DNA of 64,000 nucleotides. It comes from Lycorma delicatula. Lineage: Eukaryota > Arthropoda > Insecta > Hemiptera > Fulgoridae. Position 1 is the stretch's first letter; every line of letters starts with the position of its first letter. Below the pieces are notes generated by a model. It saw only the letters and a list, made by a program, of their open reading frames with translations, ran no database searches and was not told where the DNA came from. Location of the stretch: positions 302,702,147 through 302,766,146 of the forward strand of contig NC_134455.1 of NCBI RefSeq assembly GCF_047948215.1, given 5' to 3'. The translations under genes and the position numbers were made by a program. Positions 47,316 through 59,530 of the stretch are shown in pieces.

Positions 47316-48599
47316 GCAACCAAATGTTCCATGATGATGTTTTTTAGATTAGTCAGTAAAGGATGATTGTCCCGCAGTTCGTTTATTTCAGATAAGCGAT
47401 GGGAAATTTTTAACGAACAATTATAATCGCATAAACTAATTGAAGATGATTTTTTTTTGTAGATATCATTTTTCATTGTAGTGTAGTGAAAAAATATGCT
47501 GAATTCAATGCATTTTTATTCAAAATTTCAAGAAAATTAATCGAAAGGATTAATGTCAAAAGAAATAACAATTAAAATTCTCGCATCAATAAATGTTAGC
47601 TTACGATTGATTTAATTATCGTTTCTTTGCATTCCTTTTCGTATTTTTATTACGATTCAGGTTTATCGTTTAATATTGAAAAAATAAAATAAAATTTAAT
47701 ATTATTTTAAATAAAATAAAGTGAAAAAATTAAGCCCTTAAAAAAACAGTTAAAGTTAAATATGGATTTGATAAAATAGGCAAATATATTAAGTTTATTG
47801 GTAGTTCTTTCATTATATTTTAATTTAGGGTCGGCTGTGAAAAAGAAAAATCTTAAAAAATCGAGTGATATTATTCTCTTCCTATTTGTTGCATCTTTGC
47901 AATCAGTTACTTTGTTTTAAGTTAATTTTATTAAAATAATTTTTATATTAGGCTTATATCTACAAAGAAAAGTTTTAAAATGCTGTTTTCACAAAACATA
48001 GACTAAATAATTCTAGAGCTCATTAAGATGTAAATTAATGTAAAGGATAATGATATAAAAATAAATCGTATTTATTGCCCGTTAAAATTAATTTAATAGT
48101 AATTATTGCCCGTACAATAAATAAAGGATTTGTAAAAATGGTTAATTTGGTAATATGTAAGAAGGCTATTATACTGTATCAAAATTTAATTGAAAATATT
48201 ATTTTATCAATTTAAAACTTGTTATGAATTGTTTTACAAATTGCCTTATGGCACATTTCATAATCCGGTTAACACAAAAAGCTAAGCTATGCTTTACCAA
48301 GGCGCGCTATTCAGGATTACTTCCAGGGCTATTTTTCTATCATCACTCTTACGTATCGGATGTGCATAAAACAGTTAGACCACGTTGAAGAACATAATCA
48401 ACAACCGATAAGGTTTTACATTGAACTTTTTTTGTTATTAAAACTTTGATAAATGAGATTATAGTTTAATCTCAAAATTTGAATGTATATACTTTAAAAA
48501 CATGTTAATTTTAAATACTTTTTATCGAATTCTATTTCTAGAAAAAATATAACCAAGAAGTGCAATTGAAATTTATTATTTTCCTTTTATTTTATTATA
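47316..48599. other. AT-rich spacer, nothing recognised
   Basis: This stretch has no supported gene or repeat. Confidence 0.45.
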
Positions 48600-49090
48600 T
48601 TGAGGTAATACTTAATTTTTTATACTTTTTTTATTATTATTACTCCTTTTTTTAATTTTTTTGCGCTTAGGACAACTATGGGCCAGACAAATATCACTTC
48701 TGTTTTATTTTTATTTTCTCCCCAAAATTCTTTCATTTTTTCCCCGTGTTTGGTCTTTCTCTCTTCCGACCATTTCACTTTGGTATGATTCTTTTCCTTT
48801 CTCACCGTTTGTAACTAAACTTTGTGTATTCTTCGTCTGAATAGCTTTCTACACCTCATTTCTGTTCTTGGATTCATAAGTTCTGTAATTCTTTCTTCAT
48901 TTGTTGTAGGTACCCGTGGTTGCTCTTTTGTTCCCAGAGTTTTAAAAGTATTTGTATATTTAGTCTTTGTTTATTCATTCTGAACACTAGGCCCAGAAAC
49001 CTTAGTCTCCTTCTTATCGCTTTTTCGATATTCTCTATTTTAAAAAAAACAACTCTAAATTTCATTGAGGCGGTAATTAACATGAGATTA
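48600..49090 (-). mobile_element. LINE 3' coding relic on the minus strand
   Basis: Minus-strand frames read IEKAIRRRLRFLGLVFRMNKQ, in which the RRRLRFLGHVFRM-type stretch is typical of the C-terminal region of many LINE ORF2 proteins. Then comes KLWEQKSNHGYLQQMKKELQ, and at 48,805-48,620 KWSEERKTKHGEKMKEFWG with a long stop-free end. The KxWSEERK..KMKxFW block also appears near the end of the 31,956-33,080 relic, so both likely derive from one family. It is broken by a frameshift near 48,850 and truncated at the 5' end. Confidence 0.65.
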
Positions 49091-50694
49091 AAAACAAGAA
49101 TTTATTGGCTTTAGTTAACTTTCTATCCGAACTGATATCTAAATGATCCGATTTAATTAAAATTGAATATTGCTAACATTTTATTAAAATTTAAATCTCT
49201 TTTAAAGTTGAAATTTTATGAATATTAAATATTTTTAAAATATAATATTATAGAAACTCTATATACAATGTTATGAAGTGCTTCTTATTATTCTATAATA
49301 CGATGAAGCATAATTCGAATATTTGTGCTTCATATTAAAAATAACGTTAGAGACAATAATATCTATAAACAAAAAAGATAAAGTTTCTGCTACCGGTTAA
49401 ATCAGAAATTCATTCTCCATAATTTTTCTTACTGATCAAAAAGAATTCCTCTCGGTTCTGTTTTCATAGTTAACATTGATTATGCATTTTTATCACTAAA
49501 AAAAAATTAACAAAGAATTGTGTGTTATTACGAATATTTCACAGCATATTTTATTAAAATCACATTTACGATGTTAAGGAAAAACTGAAATTAATTTTAG
49601 TGCATTCTTTTACTTTCCTGTCTAGCGTGTAGCAGAGCTATCTGTAGCATTAAAAGGGAAAGTATTGTAATCGGCCCAATTTGGGCATATACGGTTTTCA
49701 CAGGATCTTTAAGTTTTAACACCTAAGGAATCAAAAAATCCAAAAACCGAATGGAAATTTTCCGGCTGTTCGTGTGTAAGAGTATGTGTTCGGTGTCGCA
49801 CTATGCTATGTTTTAATGTCACAGATGAGCGGTAAAATAAAATAAATGAATAATATTTAACTTTTCAAATGTAAAAAGGTATTTAAAGTGGCCGCTAGTA
49901 CCGCCACACACGTGCGAATTAAAATACGGTATGCGCGCGCGCTTTAGTTAGAATCATTGAATTAAATTAACAAAAAATATTATATTTAAATAAAATGATA
50001 AATATTTTAAATTAAGTTGTGTGTGTAAGCCGTATATCAGAAAATAGCCGCGTGACAGGAATATCCTACAATTGTGTAGTCAGCTTTTTTCATATAATAG
50101 ACGGATTATGATATTTATTAGTAGTATATATTCCTTAAAAAAATAAAAATATCTCTTAAACTAGACTTGGTATCTGTTACACTAAATACAAGAATAAAAA
50201 ATTGAGTTCTACATTTTTCCAATGAAACATTTAAAGTTTAAACAATTTAAACATTTTTCCGTTAGCAGTTAATAGACCTAGTAAATGAAATATCCTTTAA
50301 AAAAAAATTGTTCTAACATATATTGTTGGACTATAAACTGATTTATTTTTTGTAATATTTTAGTTATTATTTTATTCGAAACTAAAAAAAAAAAAAAATA
50401 GTGTTGAAAACCTCTTCAGTCACTGACGTTTAATCTAGTATAGTGTAATCTTACAAAAAAAAAAAAAATATATATATATATATATATAATTTGTTTGAAT
50501 TACTCTATTATTTGTTAGGAAAAATGTTTTATCTTTTTCATAATCATTTAAAGCATAAACCAACTGAAATTACTAGGTTGTTTAATTATAAACGAAGTAA
50601 ATGTAATGGAAATATCCTTTAAAAAAAAAGAAAGAAAAAGCTGTTGAAATTTCACAAATTTCCTACTTTTTTCGTATTAGTTTATTCTTTAAGT
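49091..50694. other. AT-rich spacer, nothing recognised
   Basis: This stretch has no supported gene. A-runs and a TA tract near 50,468-50,488 are present. GCGCGCGC at 49,934-49,941 is a short exception to the base composition. Confidence 0.45.
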
Positions 50695-50730
50695 CAGCGT
50701 TTCCCAACCTGAGGATCGCCTGATTACAAT
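50695..50730 (+). mobile_element. hAT-like terminal repeat, solo
   Basis: CAGCGTTTCCCAACC followed by TGAGGATCGCC resembles a hAT terminal inverted repeat (CAGnGnTTCCCAACC). No second terminus or 8-bp duplication was found nearby, so it may be a fragment or a chance match. Confidence 0.4.
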
Positions 50731-50999
50731 TACTTATTATTGTATATTTTAATATTTTATTAATAATATTCTATTTTATGAAACTTGTTTTAAAGTAATC
50801 ATACACCCTAGTAAACCAGGGACAGGATGCTTGTTATTATTATGAATTAATAGTATCTTAGGTTACCCTAACACTTTCGACTATGGTGCCTAGTACACGT
50901 TATAACATATATATATAAAACTTGAAAAATAAGAGATGTGCCAAAACTGTTTAAAAACAGGAAGTATTTATACAATTTTTTTTTTTCAATAAAATAAAT
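50731..50999. other. AT-rich spacer
   Basis: No features supported between the hAT-like terminus and the Jockey-type relic. Confidence 0.4.
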
Positions 51000-52150
51000 A
51001 TTTTTGGATATCCACAGACTTTCGATAAGGTATGGTTGCCTGGTCTTCTGTACTAGCCTAAACTGAGCCCGCCACAACCATATTATTTGGTACAAATACC
51101 TTGATGGACCGAACAAGTTAAATATGGCCAAGAGATTTTAGGCATAATTGATACGAAATCGGGGGTTCCGCAGGGTTCAGTTTTGTATTCAGTCTACTCC
51201 GCTGATCTCAGCACAGAAAGTATCACTTTTGCGTTCTTTGCTGATGACATGGTGATTATGGCGGTTTGAAGTTAACCCAAGAGTAGCGTCGGAGAAACTG
51301 TAATCAGATTTAGACCTTCTCGGCGAATGACTAGCTAAATGGAAGATATGTATTAATACCGCAAAGTCGAGTCTTGTGACGTTTGGTATGAGGATGAGAG
51401 TCTGCCTAGGTGGAGTTCACATCCCTCATGAGAAAAAAGAGAAAGCAATTAAATATCAAGCTAAGAAGGTTAAACTGATTACTAGGAAGGAGGGGCCGTG
51501 TTGTTAAATAAAAACTTGTTGTTGTATAAGGCGGTTTTAAGCCAATATAGGCCTACGGGATACTATTTTGGGGAAAGGCAAGCAATAGTAGTAATATCGA
51601 TATTATTCAAAGGTTCTAAAACAAAGTGCTGAGGAACATAACGGTGGCATCATGATTTCCGTAAAACAAGAAGATTCACGATTACCTACGGATGCCATCT
51701 ATTCGTGAAGAAATTCACCCGTTAACCTCAAAGTGTATACTTAAGCTTAAAACTCATGAAAACTATCTGGCTGTTAACCTATTGGATAACAGAGAGAATG
51801 TGAGACGACTGGAAAAGTTACATGTATTGGATCTTGAGAGTATTTTTTGGTGAATATTATACTTTGTTTTATTAACAATTTTATTGTGATGTTGACCGTT
51901 TATCCTTTTTGCTCCGTTTTATTACTTGTTGATTTGTGTACTTTGTTATGGACTTAGTGTGAATTGTTAGTTATATTTTATTCATTGAACTTTTAACTGT
52001 GTTATTCTTTGTTCGAACTTTTATTGTATCGTCTTGGGAGATATCCTGGATACCTCTCTTTCACATCATTGTTGCTTTACACGCTTTACTAATAGTTTCG
52101 TTATTTAAGAAATTACGAGTAAATAAAATAAAAAGTACAATAAAAAATAG
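51000..52150 (+). mobile_element. Jockey-type LINE relic (RT core to 3' end)
   Basis: Pieces in order: PQTFDKVWLPGLLY near 51,013-51,055 (RT motif with the first aspartate), then SGVPQGSVLYSVYSADLS near 51,160-51,210. FAFFADDMVIM near 51,228-51,262 carries the catalytic FADD, followed by LLNKNLLLYKAVL near 51,505-51,545. The last coding-like part, near 51,720-51,855, reads RMDDWKSYMYW in one frame. It is GC-richer than its surroundings. A 3' untranslated stretch runs to an A-rich end near 52,100-52,150. Many stops and frameshifts are present. It is a different subfamily from the copy at 23.5-25.9 kb. Confidence 0.78.
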
Positions 52151-55100
52151 AAAATTTAATATGAAAACCAATGATGTTACTGAACGTAATTAAAAGTGTT
52201 CAAAATTCAGTTAGTATTTTAGGTTGCATGAAAACTAAAAGCAAAGGTAATGATCGAATACACGGTTTTAAATTAAGATTTTTGTTAATGGTTAAAGAAT
52301 ACATCCAATGACAATATTTATTCTTTCTTGATAACTCATTAGGAAATAGGATATGTTATAAGCGATTTGTTGTATAATCTGTTCCACATTAGGATTTTAA
52401 CGAACTTATCAATGGTTCTTTATTTGTTCATAGATAAGTGACTACAATAAATTTTAAGTTAAACCTACAGAGATTAAAGTGAAGTCTCTACGTCGTAATA
52501 GAGCATGAAGGTGATCCAGGAAAATCTTTCTAGTTTTGATTAAGGCACTCAAATATAAGAAACAGTTAGGATTACGCTACACCATTAAACATTCCTCGTG
52601 TATAAGAATGAATAAATACATTTCTATTTATTTAAATATATGTTCGATATGTTCAACATATGTTCGGAAACGCTTATTTTACCAGCTAGCCGCCATTTTG
52701 TATTTTTAACTTAAAAATTTATTTCTCAGGAATACTTAAATATATCGAACTGAAATTTAGTATTGCTAGGATACTAGAAGTTTACTTGTATGAAAATAAT
52801 GAATTTGATCTCTCGATCCATTCAAAATGACGGCCATGTAAACTATTTAACTGTTAATATCTTTGCAACCGCTACTTTATTTAAATCTTATTACAACAAA
52901 TTTTAAGCGTTTTATGACAAAGAAGATGACACCTTATTTATTCACTTCTATTCATACATAACAAAGTTATGGAAAAAAATTCTTGAAGTGAGTGATTCTA
53001 AATTAAAAAACCAGTTTTAATCTTCACCAGAATACAATTAAATAACTTGAAAAAATCTCAACTGTAATAATTTTACGAATGTTATGTAATAAAGTATAAT
53101 GATTTAATAATATTGAAAATATTACAACAAATAAAATATTTCTAATATCATGAAAATATTATAATAATAAATAATTAATATTGAAAAATAATCTGCATTA
53201 CATGTTTATCGTTTAATGAAAAGACGATGGATATTAAACAGACTGTTTTTTTTTGTTTTTTTTTTTTAATTTAAATTTATTTAACGACATTATAAATTAT
53301 CCTAGCTAGTAATAAAACATTAATAAAAAAAACTACAGTAGTATTAACAAAATAAACTACTACATTAGTAATAAAAGAAAAGACATCAAGAAATCAAAAA
53401 TTTGTACGCAATTGTGAAGAAAAGACAGTGAAAAATGGACTGCACTACCAATAGAAAATGATTTTTGTTGTGATAAAGGTGTGGTTTCACGATCAAGAAA
53501 TTAAGGAAATATGTAAAAAGCGTATAGATTCAATACGTAAAGGAACTGAAATGGTTAAATACTAAAAAATTCTGTAATAAACATTGTACATTCTTAATTC
53601 GCATGTGTAATAAATTGATTATTTTTAAAAAAATATTATCTTGTTCACATTAATTTGCCCTAGACTGTACGTGATTGATAATTATGATTTTAATTTATAA
53701 TTTATAAATTATTTTGCGAATATTTTAAAAAGAACTAAAAACAAAATGAATTTAAATTTATATATTTATCACTGACCTATAAAGAGGTCAATGGTCACTA
53801 AGGGGTAAAGGTTTGTCAACTTTTTTTTAGTATAGATAAATCAGAATTAAAATGAACATTTAATTTATATGTTCACAATAAATTTACAGTAAATAATAAA
53901 AAAATAACAACGAACAAACGCACGCACAGTTAAACCTTTATATTAAATTTAAACAATTGTTTTTCGAGCTTCAACTTAACTAAATATAGGGCGAAGAAAC
54001 AAAAATTAAATTCTATTCTTTAAATTTCTATAAAAATTATATTGTTAAGAATAGATATAAATTGTATTTTTAAATTTAAAATTTGTATTATTCCAGTTAT
54101 TCATACGCATTGTGAAATGTTTTCTTTTAACTTTTCCTCATAATAAACCTGAAGTCCTTGGTTAAAGTACTAGCAACATTAATGGATAATAAAAAAAAAG
54201 TTGTATACGTTCTACAATCGTACACAGCCTGCTATTGAATAAGTCAAGCAGATTATTACTATATAAATTTATTACTACCTAATTATATTATGACACGAGT
54301 ATTATCCGAAAAAAGTGTACAATCAATCGATAAGGAATTAATTAGCAAAAACTACGCCTTAATAAATGTAATTAAATCAGAAATGACATTGTAAACAAAA
54401 TTCTAAAACATATATACTCGTTTTTACTACTTTTCGTAATACTCAGTTACGTAGACTATTTATATTGTATCCTAATACAGTACTAGGTGCATCTAACGGT
54501 AAACTCGACCTTTTGTTAACACAATCTTGTTTCTTAATTTCTTCTAACGTAAAAATTAATTCTGTTACAGACACGTTACATTCACCACACAACTTTTTTC
54601 TTCATTATTTAAATAAATTCTGATCGCTTTTTTTATAGTATTTTCATCAGTGACATCTAAACAATCAACAAAGTGATTGCAGTAAATTATAATAACACCA
54701 TTACGTAATATAAATCTAATATCTTATTTTAACGGTAACTTAATGCAGCTGTCGTTGTGTCAATATAATTCAGATTTGAGTCTAATTCCTGATGTTGAAA
54801 TATAAAAATATAATTATTTATATCCGTTAATTTTAATTATGAAAAAATAACTGTAATATTTATTATTTTAATGCAGGTGTTCCCGATTAAATACTTACAT
54901 TAAATAAAAATCATTAGAAAAAGTCATCAGTTCAGTAATTAGGCCAGTTTTTAACGTTATTATTATCATCATTTTGTCATTCAATAACATACTAGTGCAA
55001 AACAATGGATTACGACAGAGTGACAACAAAAAATTATTGACCCTGTATGTAAAAATAAAATTTAATGAATAAGTAATTAGTCGGGCAATTAATATTACAA

Positions 55101-55540
55101 TATTTAAATTTATAATTGATTATCTTTAGTTTTTTTTTATTAACTACATGTAAATAAATATAAGAAAAAATATTAATTAAAGCATTTTGTGCGCGTGCAT
55201 GTGTACATCATTTTTATGAGATTATTATGTGTGTTTTTAATTACTTATCAGTATTAATTTAGCCGTGGTTGATACTGATAACTACATTTGTCTAGCGTAC
55301 ATTGCTCACGTGTACGCGAATGTACGCCTGGAATATAATATTGAAAATAATTATTTAGCCTGCTTACTTTCATATTTGAGTACCAGTTCTATATTTACAC
55401 CACTGATTATTACAAAATATTACACTGTATAATTATTATAATATAATGTAATAATACAATTTACGAGAACTTGTAATACAATAAAGATATGTAAATCTAG
55501 TTACAAATAAAAGGGAATGTGAACAACCTCACAATCATGA
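52151..55540. other. AT-rich spacer; 52,640-52,990 may be a transposon remnant
   Basis: The segment at about 52,640-52,990 contains GCCGCCATTTTG and a later ATGACGGCCATG, and it is more mixed in composition. GCCGCCATTTT also occurs in the right terminal repeat of the 4.4-6.1-kb mariner-like element. This hints at a diverged relative, but the match is short. The rest is AT-rich without genes. Confidence 0.35.
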
Positions 55541-55917
55541 TTCATACGAAAACATGAACTGAAGATACTTTTACTAAATTTTTTGAACATAGCAAAATCA
55601 GAATTAAAAAAATAAAATCTGATATGGACACCACATGACTTCCTTGTGCGCCTATTAAATGACGTATACACATTTTTCGCTTCACTTCATTTAAAGTTAT
55701 TTCACTTGAAAGTAAGATACGATCCTCCAATTCTTTAATAGAGCGGACAGTTACGTAATTGCATTGTGGTGGACACCACATTGAATCACATTTTTGTGGT
55801 GTCCGTATCAGCATTTTAGTTAGTATATTAATTTTGTTTTCACGTCGCCAAGTAGTTCTGTAGTGTAAGTGAGAATATGTTGGATCCGTAACCAACCATG
55901 CCCACACATCAGATCGA
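55541..55917 (-). other. Unrecognised 121-codon open frame in repeat-like DNA
   Basis: The frame at 55,907-55,542 starts MWAWLVTDPTYSHLHYRTTW and ends in a hydrophobic stretch. GGTGTCC and its inverse occur several times within it. It borders a hairpin element directly. I do not recognise a domain. The repeated short motif and position suggest that it is part of a composite repeat, not a host gene. Confidence 0.4.
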
Positions 55918-56150
55918 ATCCGACTTCATATACATATATTTTTTTAAACCTTTTTTTTAATATAAATATATTGATTTATTAAAAATTATTAACCTCTGTA
56001 AAAATGTTTGAATTAAAATGAAAAGTACATAAAAATTTTATTTCACTAATAACTTCAGATTTTGTTCAATCGGAGGTTAATAATTATTAATAAATCAATA
56101 AATTTAAATTTAAAAAAAAAGTTAAAAAGATAAGGAAATGAAGTCGGATG
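55918..56150. mobile_element. Short foldback (hairpin) element
   Basis: ATCCGACTTCAT (55,918) and ATGAAGTCGGAT (56,139-56,150) are exact inverses at the ends. Inner blocks pair as well: ATATTGATTTATT near 55,968 with AATAAATCAATAAAT near 56,090, and ATTATTAACCTC near 55,984 with GAGGTTAATAAT near 56,072. The loop of about 70 bp carries no motif. The size and structure fit a MITE-like element. Confidence 0.75.
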
Positions 56151-56590
56151 TGCCGACTTCCGTTGTACCGATAAGCCTTTCCCTTGTAGGACCCAAATGT
56201 TTCGTTAATTACAATTTTATTTCGCTATAACTCTGCAACCAATGAAAATAAGTACCACTTATGATATATATCATTGAAAAGCTCTCAATGAGGGCTTATT
56301 ACTGCAGTTAAGAAAAAGTCCAAAATCTATTTTTTTTGGATTTTGGGCTTTTTCGAACACTTTTGGCCCAGTCGATTGCAATCATAAGGGAAGGTGCTCA
56401 ACTAGATATTACAACAGTTCTGAATCCAAAATTTCAATATTCTACGGCTAATCGTTTTTGAATTTACATTCGTATATACAGACAGACGTCACGCCGAAAC
56501 TAGTGAAAATGGGTTCAGGGATGATCAAAATGGATATTTCCGTTGAAATCTGAAAACCGAATTTTTTCACGATTACTGTAAAATAATAAA
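56151..56590. repeat. Probable dispersed repeat adjoining the hairpin
   Basis: A mixed-composition segment with a short inverted pair, TCCAAAATC and GATTTTGG near 56,318-56,346. CAGACAGACGTCACGCC near 56,480 is typical of non-coding dispersed repeats in insect genomes. I believe this type of sequence is widespread in hemipterans, but this is from memory and unchecked. Confidence 0.45.
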
Positions 56591-57384
56591 AAGATTAATA
56601 CAATAAAAAGAAACAAAAGAGCTTATAACTACTGAAAAAAAAAATTAAATACAATTAAATTAATATTAATTCATTGTCGAAATATTTAAAAACGCAGAGA
56701 TTAATAATTAATGTACAAATTAGCATATTGTCTTTTTATTCGCCTTGTACTGGGTTCAATGCCGTAGCAAGGATTTAACATTTCTTTATTATTGGTTTTA
56801 TCACAATCATAAAAAAAATTCTGTAATCTTATATCTCCCAATAATGTGAATAAATAAAGTATGTTAAAGGTTCTAAATAAAAAAAATTGACTTCTATTAA
56901 AAAATTATACTTTTTTTTTATCTAATATAAACTAAAAAATCAGATAGATTCACAATGAAATTCTATTGTAGCTTTATATTTGTTATGCTAGCCTGAACAA
57001 GTAGATTACAATAAGCAGCCCTATTCGAATCTTTTTCAGATTTACATCTTTATTATAAAAAGCTTAGCAGAAAATATTAAATTTTCAAAATAAATTAATT
57101 TCTGCGTGTTTATTATCAAATATTTTGTGTAGTTGTATTGTTATATATCAAAAATAATAAAATCTGACTGATTTTTTTTGTTGCATACGATTTTTTTATG
57201 GGTAGCAGACAACAGTTTTTAAGGTACTATATTGACATTATTTTAATGTAATATTAATTAATTAGATCTATTATTAAAATATTCTAATTATATCATTTAG
57301 AATTATATTTACTCCTTCATGGAGATAATTTATATGTACGCCGTAAGACGTGAGTTTCGGTTTGGCTAATCTCATAATAGTAAT
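56591..57384. other. AT-rich spacer
   Basis: No supported features. Confidence 0.45.
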
Positions 57385-57630
57385 CTCAGTCCTAGTAAAG
57401 GCAGTTTTACCTTTATACGGGTTTGAATACTAGATCGTGGATACCGGGGTTCTTTGGTGGTTGGGTTTCAATTAATCACACATCTCAGAAATGGTCGATC
57501 TGAGACTGTACAAGACTGTACTTATCCTCACACAAGATTTACGCTCGTACAAGACTTACACTCATACATATCATCTTCTGAAGTGATACCTGACGGTGAT
57601 TCCCGGAGGCTAAACAGGAAAAAAATTCTC
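57385..57630 (+). mobile_element. SINE-A copy, head truncated
   Basis: It contains the shared body (GATCGTGGATACCGGGG, then TTTGGTGGTTGGGTTTCAAT) and the shared tail (TCTGAAGTGATACCTGACGG, then CCCGGAGGCTAAA). The tRNA-like head upstream of about 57,385 is lost. The plus-strand frame at 57,454-57,642 is an artefact of the repeat. Confidence 0.8.
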
Positions 57631-58364
57631 ATAATAGCATAAAATTTGAAAACTAAATAATTAAACTAGAAGTAAACGAATAATTTACTTAAAAAAGACG
57701 TAATATATCTATTCCAATTCTAAAAATATGCTTTCAGAAGACCAACATTTTTAGAAATGAAACTTTCATTTATACACATTAAAAAGAATACTACATTTCT
57801 TTTGAGATTACAAACAAAATATACAAGATCATGAGTTAAGAAAAAAAAATAGATGGAGCTGACAGAACAGACATTTAAAAACGGTAATAAAAAAAAAATA
57901 AAAAAATGTTACAAAAAAAAACAACATTTCCAATTGATTTTGTAGGTACTTGGCGTACCCACACGCACGCACACAAGGATATGAATCGTAAAATTTCATT
58001 TTAACTTTGTGCGTAAAAAGAAACAGTTTTAGAATTAACACACTGGAACAGTGTAACACATTTTCAAATGCACAAATCAGAAAAAAACTATTATAAAGTA
58101 CTATTCAACAAATAACCATAACTCAAATGCAATTTAGTGTAATATTTGACCCCGTATTGAAATGGATTTTCAAACTATTACAAACGGACACCGCTAATAA
58201 TAACATCAGTTACTTCATTTAAGACAAAGTAGCTGAAAAAGAACTCTGGAAAACTTTCCTAGCATCATATTTCCTTATTGTCAAAAATAAAAACAATTTT
58301 TACCTTTTTTTATATTTTTAACGCATTTCATTATATACATAATTTATTTAGATAAGGTTTTTAA
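57631..58364. other. AT-rich spacer
   Basis: No supported features. The 11-bp left target duplication of the next element ends this stretch. Confidence 0.45.
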
Positions 58365-59240
58365 TCTTTACATGGAACTAGCAGTTAATGATGTTAAAGA
58401 ACAATTTAGATTCGGAGTAACAGTACAAGGTGAAAAGATAAAGATGCTACGATTTGCTGATGATATAGTAATTCTAGCCGAGAACAAAAAGGATTTAGAA
58501 GAAACAATGAACGGCATAGATGAAGTCCTACGCAAGAACTATCGCATGAAAATAAACAAGAACAAAACAAAAGTAATGAAATGTAGGAGAAATAACAAAG
58601 ATGGACCACTGAATGTGAAAATAGGAGGAGAAAAGATTATGGAGGTAGAAGAATTTTGTTATTTGGGAAGTAGAATTACTAAAGATGGACGAAGCAGGAG
58701 CAATATAAAATGCCGAATAGCACAAGCTAAACGAGCCTTCAGTAAGAAATATAAGTTGTTTACATCAAAAATTAATTTAAATGTCAGGAAAAGATTTTTG
58801 AAAGTGTATGTTTGGAGTGTCGCTTTATATGGAAGTGAAACTTGGACAATCGGAGTATCTGAGAAGAAAAGGTTAGAAGCTTTTGAAATGTGGTGCTATA
58901 GGAGAATGTTAAAAATCAGATGGGTGGATAAAGTGACAAATGAGGAGGTATTGCGGCAAATAGATGAAGAAAGAAGCATTTGGAAAAATACAGTTAAAAG
59001 AAGAGACAGACTTATAGGCCACATACTAAGGCATCCTGGAATAGTCGCTTTAATTTTGGAAGGACAGGTAGAAGGGAAAAATTGTGTAGGCAGGCCACGT
59101 TTGGAATATGTAAAACAAATTGTTAGGGATGTAGGATGTAGAGGGTATACTGAAATGAAACGACTAGCACTAGATAGGGAATCTTGGAGAGCTGCATCAA
59201 ACCAGTCAAATGACTGAAGACAAAAAAAAAAAAAAAAAAA
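58365..59240 (+). mobile_element. 5'-truncated RTE-type LINE with 11-bp target duplication
   Basis: AAGGTTTTTAA flanks both ends (58,354-58,364 and 59,241-59,251), and the element ends in an A-run. It matches the 3' part of the 1-1862 relic throughout and keeps an intact frame. It is therefore the youngest-looking element in the window. Truncation happened within the RT palm, just before the catalytic motif. Confidence 0.9.
58372..59217 (+). CDS. Partial reverse transcriptase ORF (281 codons) of the truncated LINE
   Basis: The frame starts at an ATG created inside the truncated ORF2. The true ORF2 start is missing, so this is a fragment of a protein and not a gene in its own right. It holds the catalytic LRFADDIVIL (FADD at 58,453-58,464), the EEFCYLGSRITKDGR segment, ALYGSETW, and the basic C-terminal region ending ESWRAASNQSND. 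No stop or frameshift interrupts it. The endonuclease and the RT fingers are absent, so it could not support its own mobilisation. A protein fragment might be produced only if transcribed from a neighbouring promoter. Confidence 0.85.
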   Translation: MELAVNDVKEQFRFGVTVQGEKIKMLRFADDIVILAENKKDLEETMNGIDEVLRKNYRMKINKNKTKVMKCRRNNKDGPLNVKIGGEKIMEVEEFCYLGSRITKDGRSRSNIKCRIAQAKRAFSKKYKLFTSKINLNVRKRFLKVYVWSVALYGSETWTIGVSEKKRLEAFEMWCYRRMLKIRWVDKVTNEEVLRQIDEERSIWKNTVKRRDRLIGHILRHPGIVALILEGQVEGKNCVGRPRLEYVKQIVRDVGCRGYTEMKRLALDRESWRAASNQSND

Positions 59241-59251
59241 AAGGTTTTTAA

Positions 59252-59530
59252 CAGTTGAATGCTGAAGAAAATTATTTTCAGTTGTACTAAATAGATAAGT
59301 TTCTTGTCTACAGACATATAAGTTTAACCTGAAAATGTAATTACTGCAATTGTGGATTTTAAAAGTTTTATCAATTTCATATGATTTTTAAATACAAAAG
59401 AAGTATCCTAACTACTTTTTTTTTTATTTAGCAAGTTTTAGTAAAAAAGAGGTGAAATCTTAGCGGCAAGAAAAATTTGACTAGTAACTTAATTCATCAG
59501 CAAAAAATAGTTTAAAAGTAATTATAATAA
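59252..59530. other. AT-rich spacer
   Basis: No supported features between the LINE and the tandem-repeat region. Confidence 0.45.
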
